From: Chryseobacterium gleum
GTDB taxonomy: Bacteria; Bacteroidota; Bacteroidia; Flavobacteriales; Schleiferiaceae
Direction: 5' to 3'
Length of the DNA: 64,000 nt
Assembly (NCBI GenBank): GCA_945883565.1
Contig: CAMCXO010000008.1
Coordinates: 18,486 to 82,485 of the forward strand
Both the position numbers and the translations under genes were made by a program. Shown here piece by piece: positions 7,845 through 14,735 of this stretch (its first letter is position 1; every line of letters begins with the position of its first letter). The notes beneath the pieces are model-generated. The model saw only the letters and a list, made by a program, of their open reading frames with translations, searched no databases and was not told the origin of the DNA.

Positions 7845-9543
7845 TTTTAATATCGGTTTTTGGCTTTTAGCCCTGCTTCCTTTCTTGCTGTTGGCTCAAC
7901 CGAGCGAACCACAGCCAAAGAATGGGCAGGGCTTTGAGCATTTCTTTTGGGAAGCCCAGAAGTTTAAAGTAAGCGATCGTTCAAAGGAGGCTTTGTTGGC
8001 TTTTGTAAAGTGTGATTCCATTGAGCCGGGGAACGCCCTTATTTTGATGGAAATAAGCAAAATGCACTTTAAACTAAAAGAAATAGAACCCGCTGTTAAC
8101 TACGCCCAAATGGCCGCCGAAGCCGAGGAGGCAGGGTTTTGGCACAAACAGCATTTGGCCGATTTATACATCTTTTTGGGCGATTTCAACAGGGCGGCAG
8201 AAATATTAGAATCGGCTCTAGCCACAGAAAACGGCTGGAACGATGCCTATTTTCAATTGGCAGGGGTGTATTTTGAAAGCGGGCAGCTTGACAAAGGGTT
8301 GGCGATTACCGAAAAAATTGAATCGCTTAGAGGCATCGACCCTGAAATGTCGCTCCAACGAAAACAAATCTTCTTATTGAGAGGTGAACTCGATAAAGCC
8401 CTTCAGGAAATTGATAAACTCATAGTGGCATTTCCGAACGATTACGCTTATGCCCTAGAAAAGGCAGAGGTTCTGTCGGCCAATAACCGGGAGGAAGATG
8501 CGTTTAAACTTTGGAATCTGGTTTTAAAAAACCATCCGCAGCAGGCTCATGCCCATTTGCGTTTGGCTAAATGGCACCAGCAAAAAAAAGATTTTGATAA
8601 GTCGTATTTCCATTTAAAAAACGCCTTGGCAAGTCCCGAATTGGGCATCGACGATAAAATATCGGTGCTTTTGAGTTACTATCAACTTACCGAAAAAGAC
8701 CCACGACTCTTGCCTCAAGCCTATGAGTTGATCCATTTCACCGAAACTTCTAGTCCCGAAGACCCCAAGATTTACGCCATGAAAGGCGATTTCCTGCTTC
8801 GTGAAAACCGTTCAGATGAAGCCCTTACCGCCTACAAAAAGGCTTTGTCTTTCTCCGAAGGCAACAAATATGAAATTTGGCAGCAGGTTTTGCTCATTTA
8901 CGCCCAGAAAAATATGTACGATGCCTTGCTGGAGGCTGGTCCGGAAGTCATAGAAACCTTTCCTGCTCAACCTATCCCCTATTTGGTTTACGGGCTGGCG
9001 CTTTGGCAAACCAAAAACCTTGAAAAAGGGGCTAAAACCCTTAACAATGGTTTGAATTTAACCTATGGGAATAAGGCGTTGGAGGCCGAGTTTCATGGCT
9101 ATTTGGCGCAGGTTGAGTACGAATTGAAAAACCTCGACAAGTCGTTTACCCACTTCGAAAAGGCAATCAAACTTCAGCCCGACAATGCCCTTCTTCTCAA
9201 TAATTACGCTTATTATCTGGCCGAAAACAAGCGGGATTTGCAAAAGGCTTTAACAATGACCGAAAAATCGAACCGATTGGAACCAAATTCCGACACCTAC
9301 CTCGATACCTGGGCCTGGGTGCTCTTCCGTTTAAACAGATTTGCCGAAGCTTTAGAAAAAATAGAAACCGCCTTAGCCCAAAATCAAAAACCTGGTGGGT
9401 TGCTGTTAGAGCATAAAGGCGATATTTTGTTTAAACTAAATAGGGCAGCCGAAGCCATTGACTGCTGGCAAAAAGCCGATTTAGAAGGGGGAGGCTCTGT
9501 AAACCTTAAGAAGAAACTAGCCGATGGCAACTGGTATGAATAA
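7834..9543 (+). CDS. Exported TPR-repeat protein
   Basis: A 569-residue protein with an N-terminal signal peptide (GFWLLALLPFLLLAQP) and then helix-turn-helix repeats of the TPR type almost to the end. Examples are FEKAIKLQPDNALLLNNYAYYLAENKRDLQKAL and the repeat near residues 500-550. It should be a periplasmic or outer-membrane scaffold for protein-protein contacts. It overlaps the nucleotidyltransferase gene by 11 bases and the following lipoprotein gene by 8. In Bacteroidota a TPR protein is often found in this position between a sugar nucleotidyltransferase and a DUF4292 lipoprotein, which suggests a shared envelope task. The partner is unknown. Confidence 0.85.
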   Translation: MTNNFNIGFWLLALLPFLLLAQPSEPQPKNGQGFEHFFWEAQKFKVSDRSKEALLAFVKCDSIEPGNALILMEISKMHFKLKEIEPAVNYAQMAAEAEEAGFWHKQHLADLYIFLGDFNRAAEILESALATENGWNDAYFQLAGVYFESGQLDKGLAITEKIESLRGIDPEMSLQRKQIFLLRGELDKALQEIDKLIVAFPNDYAYALEKAEVLSANNREEDAFKLWNLVLKNHPQQAHAHLRLAKWHQQKKDFDKSYFHLKNALASPELGIDDKISVLLSYYQLTEKDPRLLPQAYELIHFTETSSPEDPKIYAMKGDFLLRENRSDEALTAYKKALSFSEGNKYEIWQQVLLIYAQKNMYDALLEAGPEVIETFPAQPIPYLVYGLALWQTKNLEKGAKTLNNGLNLTYGNKALEAEFHGYLAQVEYELKNLDKSFTHFEKAIKLQPDNALLLNNYAYYLAENKRDLQKALTMTEKSNRLEPNSDTYLDTWAWVLFRLNRFAEALEKIETALAQNQKPGGLLLEHKGDILFKLNRAAEAIDCWQKADLEGGGSVNLKKKLADGNWYE

Positions 9544-10315
9544 GTGGTTGGCGGTGGCTCTGCTCATTTTGAGTTTGGCCGCTTGTAAATCCAAACGCCA
9601 AATGGTTCCCAATTCCAATGAACCCGTATTGGAAAGCAAGCCCAAGGTAACCTTATTGAGCCAAATGAACGATGCCCGGTTTGAGCCCCAATACTTTGGT
9701 TTCAAGGGCAATGGGTCTTTTTTGCAGGGCAGTACCCGGCTTCCGTTTCAAATGGAGCTACGTTTAGAAAAAGACAAAGCCATTTGGGCCGATTTTGCCG
9801 ACCCCATTCTGGGCATTCGCCTTATTCGGGTATTCTTAACGCCCGACAGCGCTTGGGCTGTAAACCGCATAGAAAGAACTTATTACAGAGGAAGTTTGGA
9901 ACAATTACTCAAATTAATTGGAGGCGAGGGTCTGGGTTTTCAACATGTTCAGGAAGTGCTTTTGGCTAACTTTCCGAAAGATGCACAATTGATAGATTTA
10001 AGAGAAAACCTCGATGGACTGCTTATTCCGGAACCTGAGGTGGTAAAAGCAGGACCCTTGGGCGAATTGTATCAGGGCAGAATCACCAAAAGCCAACTAA
10101 GGCCATTGTCGTACACCCTTCAAAAAAACAAGCGAACCCTAGAGGTAGAGTATGGCGATTATTTGGAACAACCTTTTGGGAAATATCCCGAATCGTTAAA
10201 GTTTAAACTTAACACCCAGCCCATTCGAGAACTCGAACTCGACCTCAGCCAGTTCCACAACGAGCTTCGTCCTATGCCATTTAGTATTCCGTCTGATTAC
10301 AAACCCATGAAATGA
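9536..10315 (+). CDS. DUF4292 lipoprotein
   Basis: A 259-residue protein from the ATG at 9536, chosen because it places MNKWLAVALLILSLAAC as a proper lipoprotein signal with the lipobox LAAC; an ATG four codons upstream is also possible. The mature part (ARFEPQYFGFKGNGSFLQGSTRLPFQMELRLEKDKAIWADFADP) has the alternating strand pattern of the DUF4292 family, thought to resemble LolA/LolB-like folds. It would be an inner- or outer-membrane-anchored periplasmic protein. It overlaps the previous gene by 8 bases and the EnvC-like gene by 4, which suggests a joint role in envelope assembly. The function is not established. Confidence 0.85.
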   Translation: MNKWLAVALLILSLAACKSKRQMVPNSNEPVLESKPKVTLLSQMNDARFEPQYFGFKGNGSFLQGSTRLPFQMELRLEKDKAIWADFADPILGIRLIRVFLTPDSAWAVNRIERTYYRGSLEQLLKLIGGEGLGFQHVQEVLLANFPKDAQLIDLRENLDGLLIPEPEVVKAGPLGELYQGRITKSQLRPLSYTLQKNKRTLEVEYGDYLEQPFGKYPESLKFKLNTQPIRELELDLSQFHNELRPMPFSIPSDYKPMK

Positions 10316-11661
10316 CCATAAAACACTTGGGCTTTTTGCTCTTGGCCTTGGTGTTTGCAAATCAGGCCTTTGCCCAAAAAGACAAAAAAGAAAAGTTACA
10401 GCTGCAAAGGGCCAAACTGCTCGACGAAATTGCGCTGGCCAATAAAATATTAGAAGAAACCCGCGAAAATCAGGTTTTTAGTGTGGCACAGGTGGAAGCC
10501 CTTCTGCAAAAAATTGCCATGCGAGAAAAGCTGCTCAAAAACCTACAGAACGAAATCGAATTTATAGAAGACGATATAGATCAAACCCAAAAAGTTATAA
10601 CCAAAAGCGAAGCAAAATTGCTTGAGTTGCGCGAGCAATATGCCAACATGATTCGCTCAGCTCAGCGCCACAAAAACCGACTTAGCCGATTGCTTTTCTT
10701 GCTGAGCTCCAGTTCTTTTAATCAGGCCATTTTGAGAATGGAGTACATGAAGCAACTTGCCGAACACCGCCGAAAACACATCGAGCGCATTGCGGCAGAG
10801 AAAGAAAGCTTAAAAGAAGCCTTAACCGAACTTGAAAAAAGGCGATCGAATAAATTGCAACTGCTGAAAGAAAAAGAACAAGAAGTGGGCATTATGCAGT
10901 CGGATATGCAAAAAACTGAAGATGCCATTAAGGCTTTGAAACAGCAAGAAAAAGAAATGCTCAAACAAATTGAGCAAAAGCGCAAGCAATCGGCTCAATT
11001 AGAAAGTGAAATTCAACGCATTATAAAAGAAGAACTGGCCAAAGCCCGCGCCTTGGCTGTTCGCAAATCTCTGGAAGAAAGAGCCAAAAAAGCCGGCCTT
11101 ATTAAAGGAAAAGACTTCGATAACAATACCAAGTCTTCTAAAATTGAGGAGTTAATTGCCAAAAAACTGGCCGCAGCCAATGTTAAGCCGGCCGAACCTA
11201 AACCGGCTCCTGAATTTGAACTCACGCCCGAAGGACAGCTTATTGCCGATAACTTCACCAAGAATAAGGGTGCCCTTCCTTGGCCTGTTGAAAAAGGCAT
11301 CATAACAGGTTTCTTCGGAAAACATCCGCACCCGATAGCCAAAAGTGTGGTAATTAACAACAATGGTATCGACATTGCCACCGAAGCCGGTGCAATGGCC
11401 AGGGCGGTTTTTGAGGGGGAAGTAAGTAAAGTGGTGGTGATACCTTATGGCACTTTTGCGGTAATTATTCGGCATGGCAATTATTTCTCGGTTTACGACA
11501 ACATTGCAGAGGTATTGGTAAAACAAGGCGATAAAGTGAAAACCAAACAAGCCATTGGTAAAATCCATACCGATTCACGCGAGGGTAAAACCTCATTGCA
11601 CTTCGAAATATGGATGAACAGCACCGTGCAAAACCCACAGCCATGGTTATTCAAAAAATAA
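10312..11661 (+). CDS. EnvC-like murein hydrolase activator, degenerate LytM (M23) domain
   Basis: A 449-residue protein with a signal peptide (residues 1-21, ending AFAQ), a long coiled coil (about 25-285, many heptads of K, E, L and Q), and a C-terminal M23/LytM domain (about 320-449). In the LytM domain the first zinc His is Asn (NNNGIDIATEAG), the following Asp is kept, and the final HLH is SLH (TSLHFEIW). The zinc site is therefore incomplete. This is the pattern of E. coli EnvC, which does not cut murein but activates amidases at division. I infer the same role here. It overlaps DUF4292 by 4 bases and the next gene by 19. Confidence 0.88.
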   Translation: MTIKHLGFLLLALVFANQAFAQKDKKEKLQLQRAKLLDEIALANKILEETRENQVFSVAQVEALLQKIAMREKLLKNLQNEIEFIEDDIDQTQKVITKSEAKLLELREQYANMIRSAQRHKNRLSRLLFLLSSSSFNQAILRMEYMKQLAEHRRKHIERIAAEKESLKEALTELEKRRSNKLQLLKEKEQEVGIMQSDMQKTEDAIKALKQQEKEMLKQIEQKRKQSAQLESEIQRIIKEELAKARALAVRKSLEERAKKAGLIKGKDFDNNTKSSKIEELIAKKLAAANVKPAEPKPAPEFELTPEGQLIADNFTKNKGALPWPVEKGIITGFFGKHPHPIAKSVVINNNGIDIATEAGAMARAVFEGEVSKVVVIPYGTFAVIIRHGNYFSVYDNIAEVLVKQGDKVKTKQAIGKIHTDSREGKTSLHFEIWMNSTVQNPQPWLFKK

Positions 11662-12728
11662 AAACCGTCATCAATTCCCATCAACTAATTTGGTTGGGCT
11701 GTTTGTCGATTTTCCTTTTGCAATGCAAAACAGAGCCTAAATTAAGCGAGGCTGGCGAGTCCTTTAAAAAAGAACTGCTTAATGCTTGGTTTGCAGTTGA
11801 ACCCAACCGCGAAGCGAGCGGTATAGCGTTTATGCCAAACGGACAATTTGAAGTGTATTCCTTTTCAGAAACCACCTCCAATTCTGAAACCAAACAAGGA
11901 AGTTGGCAGTTGTTTGCCGATTCAACCTTAAGCCTTCAATTTAATGAAGAGCAGATTGAAAACTGGCGCTTTACCGGCAAACAAATTGAGCCCTCTAAAA
12001 CCTCTTCGCTTTCTAAATCCGGGCAATTGCTTTCTGTTTTTTCGCCATTTAAATCTTGGGTAGATTCGGTTTTTGCAAATATTCCGGCTCCGGCTAAGCG
12101 AACTTTTGTAGCCAAGGGAACGGGACCAAACTGGCAGCTTCAAATAAGCCAAACCGATAATTTGTTGTTCTCTATGGATGGCATGTCGCCATTTGAGCTT
12201 GAAGTAGTTGAAAAAACCGAATTGGGAGGGGGGAATAAGCGCTATTTAACCCAATCAAAACTGGGCAATTGGGAGATTTTTGTTAAGCTCGAGCCTTGTT
12301 TACATGCCCCTGCCAAACAAACGCACCCCTACACCCTAAATTTGAATACCGAAAGCGCAGCCCTTCAAGCATGCGGCTTTTACAACGACCCTCTGCCTTT
12401 AAACAGTCCGGTTTGGCAATTACAACCTACGCAAACCAACGAGCTTTCTTCCGAAAGCAAAACGGAATTCTTCTTCGACCTCAATAAAAACCGCGTTCTG
12501 GCCACCAATTCATGCTCCGCATTTTATGGAAGGGTTGAATTAAAAGAGGGCAAACTGGCTTTTGGATCTTCCATATTTACAAATGCTTTCAATTGCTCTA
12601 ACCCAACAAATGGCCATAAGCTTTTGGAATCTTTAAAAGGAAAAACCTGCGATTTTTCATTGGAAAATGATAGACTGCGTATTACCCACGATACTTTGGT
12701 TTTCGAATTAAGCCCCAAAATTTTTTAG
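11643..12728 (+). CDS. META-domain lipoprotein
   Basis: A 361-residue protein from ATG 11643, chosen because it gives a short basic start, a hydrophobic stretch (LIWLGCLSIFLL) and a lipobox-like LLQC; a longer frame from 11610 lies fully inside the EnvC-like gene. The N-terminal half (WFAVEPNREASGIAFMPNGQF, then GSWQLFADSTLSLQF) reads like a lipocalin-type 'value plus residual' domain. The C-terminal ~100 residues (VWQLQP, FFFDLNKNRVLATNSCSAFYGRVEL, TNAFNCS) follow the META/HslJ pattern. Such proteins are surface or periplasmic lipoproteins of uncertain role. Overlap with the EnvC-like gene marks it as last of the operon. Confidence 0.7.
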   Translation: MVIQKIKTVINSHQLIWLGCLSIFLLQCKTEPKLSEAGESFKKELLNAWFAVEPNREASGIAFMPNGQFEVYSFSETTSNSETKQGSWQLFADSTLSLQFNEEQIENWRFTGKQIEPSKTSSLSKSGQLLSVFSPFKSWVDSVFANIPAPAKRTFVAKGTGPNWQLQISQTDNLLFSMDGMSPFELEVVEKTELGGGNKRYLTQSKLGNWEIFVKLEPCLHAPAKQTHPYTLNLNTESAALQACGFYNDPLPLNSPVWQLQPTQTNELSSESKTEFFFDLNKNRVLATNSCSAFYGRVELKEGKLAFGSSIFTNAFNCSNPTNGHKLLESLKGKTCDFSLENDRLRITHDTLVFELSPKIF

Positions 12729-12743
12729 TGGTATTATTAGAAT

Positions 12744-13541
12744 ATGCTCCACCCCAAAAGCGGACAGAACAAACACAATGAATTTGATGCTGAATTTGAA
12801 GCCATCAAGCCTGCATTATTGTCGTATTTCTACCGCTTGGCTGCAAACCGCGAAGATGCCGAAGACTTACTTCACGATACATACCTTAAATCCCGTGAAA
12901 AAATAGACGGGTTTAGGGCCGAAGGCACATTCAAGTCATGGGTTTTTACAATAGGTACCCGATTGGCGATTGATCACAAGCGCGTTAAAAACCGCTGGCC
13001 CGAAAATGCTCAAGACCGCTGTAAATCGGCAGCAACAGAAAATGAGCAACTAGCCAGGCGCATGGTTAATGCTTTCGAGAACCAAACAGAACAGCGCTTC
13101 GATATTGCCGAGCACATCCATTACTGTTTCACCTGCTTAGCCAAAAATTTGGAATTGAATAAGCAGCTCGTATTGGTTTTAAAGGAGGTTTATCAATTCA
13201 AAGTCAGAGAAATCGCCCAAATTGTGGGACTAACCCAAGGGGTAGTTAAACATGTATTGCTGCAAGGAAGGCGTGAGCTTCAAACCAAGTACGAAAACCG
13301 TTGCGCCTTAATTAATAAGAATGGTGTTTGCTATCAATGTGCTGAGTTAAACAATTACTTCGAAAAAAGTCGGAATGCCGAGGTCAAAATAGGGCAATTG
13401 GGCTTTTTGAAAAATGGCGATAGCCAAGCAAACTTCAAAAAACGAATGAGTATAATTCAAAAAATTAATCCGATAAACGGCAATGGGGCCTTGCTGGAGG
13501 ACACCATTCTTCAAATATTGCGGGAATCTATTGGGGATTAA
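12744..13541 (+). CDS. ECF-like RNA polymerase sigma factor with cysteine clusters
   Basis: A 265-residue protein. Region 2 is at about residues 20-85 (LLSYFYRLAANREDAEDLLHDTYLK, then FKSWVFTIGTRLAIDHKR). Region 4 is at about 120-185 (LVLVLKEVYQFKVREIAQIVGLTQGVVKHVLLQGR). A ~75-residue C-terminal extension follows, longer than in ordinary ECF factors. Cysteines are paired: C128-x2-C131 just before region 4, and C187-x8-C196-x2-C199 just after it. These could bind zinc or act as a redox switch on the DNA-binding domain. No anti-sigma gene is next to it. The regulon is unknown. Confidence 0.85.
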   Translation: MLHPKSGQNKHNEFDAEFEAIKPALLSYFYRLAANREDAEDLLHDTYLKSREKIDGFRAEGTFKSWVFTIGTRLAIDHKRVKNRWPENAQDRCKSAATENEQLARRMVNAFENQTEQRFDIAEHIHYCFTCLAKNLELNKQLVLVLKEVYQFKVREIAQIVGLTQGVVKHVLLQGRRELQTKYENRCALINKNGVCYQCAELNNYFEKSRNAEVKIGQLGFLKNGDSQANFKKRMSIIQKINPINGNGALLEDTILQILRESIGD

Positions 13542-13606
13542 ACAAATTTTCGACCGTTTTTTTGATTTTAACCGTCATATACATAGAACGATAACTTAAA
13601 ATCTTT

Positions 13607-14482
13607 ATGACCAAAGCAGAACTCTTAAAACTCCATCCTTGGTTGGATGGAAATGACTACCCTTTCAAAAACCACTTTTTCCGCCTACCCATGGGCAATA
13701 TGCACTATGTAGACGAAGGAAAAGGAGAACCTATAGTGATGGTGCACGGCAATCCCGCTTGGGGCTACGAATTCAGGCACATAATTCGGGAAATGTCGAA
13801 AACGCATAGATGCATTGTTCCTGACCATATAGGCTTTGGATTAAGCGACAAACCTTCTAACTGGTCGTATTTACCTATACTGCATGCTCAAAATCTGGAA
13901 GCTTTGCTTGACTCCCTCAATTTAAAAAACATCACTTTGGTCGTAAACGACTGGGGCGGCCCTATTGGTTTGTCGTATGCCATTAACCACCCTACTCGAA
14001 TTAAAAAACTGGTCATTTTAAACACTTGGCTTTGGAGTGTTGAAAAAGAAAAGCATTTTGAACAATTTAGTCGATTTATGGGCGGACCAATTGGTCGTTT
14101 CTTAACCCGTAACTTCAATTTCTTTGGTAAAGTGGTGGTAAAAAAGGCCGTTGGTAACCCGAAAAACTTAAGCTCAAAGGTTCATAAACATTATTATAAG
14201 CATATGCAAAAACCCTCCGAGCGAAAGGGTTCCTATGTTTTTCCAAAAGAAATTATTGGCTCGAGCCAGTGGCTTAATGCGCTTTGGATGCAAAAGGACA
14301 ACATCAACCAAATTTCAACCCATTTTGTATGGGGTATGAAAGACATAGCCTTTCGGCCCTTGGAATTAAAAAAATGGTTGGATAATTGGCATCATTATAA
14401 ACTCACCCAACTACCGGATTCAGGTCATTTTCCTCAAGAAGAAGCCCCGGAAGCCGTGATAAAGGCCATACGGGAGGGTTAG
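13607..14482 (+). CDS. Haloalkane-dehalogenase-like alpha/beta hydrolase
   Basis: A 291-residue cytosolic hydrolase. The oxyanion motif is HGNPAWGYEF, the nucleophile elbow is VNDWGGPIG with Asp instead of Ser, the acid is probably Asp in GMKDIAF, and the base is His in SGHFPQEE. The Asp-Trp-Gly-Gly-Pro elbow and HGNP are hallmarks of the haloalkane dehalogenase branch (haloalkane to alcohol plus halide); epoxide hydrolases share the Asp nucleophile. The second halide-binding residue cannot be assigned by eye, so the true substrate is open. It is a single gene downstream of the sigma factor and upstream of the bidirectional terminator. Confidence 0.82.
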   Translation: MTKAELLKLHPWLDGNDYPFKNHFFRLPMGNMHYVDEGKGEPIVMVHGNPAWGYEFRHIIREMSKTHRCIVPDHIGFGLSDKPSNWSYLPILHAQNLEALLDSLNLKNITLVVNDWGGPIGLSYAINHPTRIKKLVILNTWLWSVEKEKHFEQFSRFMGGPIGRFLTRNFNFFGKVVVKKAVGNPKNLSSKVHKHYYKHMQKPSERKGSYVFPKEIIGSSQWLNALWMQKDNINQISTHFVWGMKDIAFRPLELKKWLDNWHHYKLTQLPDSGHFPQEEAPEAVIKAIREG

Positions 14483-14523
14483 CCAAAAGATTATAACTTA
14501 AAACACTAAGCATCTAAGCCTGT

Positions 14524-14564
14524 CCAAAACAATAAAGCCCGCAGTGCGGGCTTTATTGTTTTGG
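14524..14564. terminator. Perfect 20-bp palindrome, bidirectional terminator
   Basis: Two exactly complementary 20-base arms around one central base. The core GCCCGCA/TGCGGGC is flanked by AATAAA/TTTATT, which gives a U-rich tail in both directions. It lies between the convergent hydrolase gene (plus) and tRNA-Asp (minus) and can end both transcripts. Confidence 0.92.
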
Positions 14565-14566
14565 AG

Positions 14567-14640
14567 CGGTCTGGACGGGACTCGAACCCGCGACCCCATG
14601 CGTGACAGGCATGTATTCTAACCGACTGAACTACCAGACC
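14567..14640 (-). tRNA. tRNA-Asp (anticodon GTC)
   Basis: On the minus strand the sequence folds as a complete cloverleaf: acceptor GGTCTGG paired with CCAGACC, D arm GTTC/GAAT, anticodon stem CATGC/GCATG with loop CTGTCAC, and T arm GCGGG/CCCGT with TTCGAGT. The anticodon GTC and discriminator G73 identify tRNA-Asp. CCA is not encoded. The terminator palindrome follows three bases downstream. Confidence 0.97.
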
Positions 14641-14735
14641 AATGGTATTCTTTGCAAAAGCAATTTGGGAGCGCGAAAATACACCCATTCCTCGATTTCA
14701 CAAACATTTAAAGTGTTTTTTATTCAAAGATTTAA

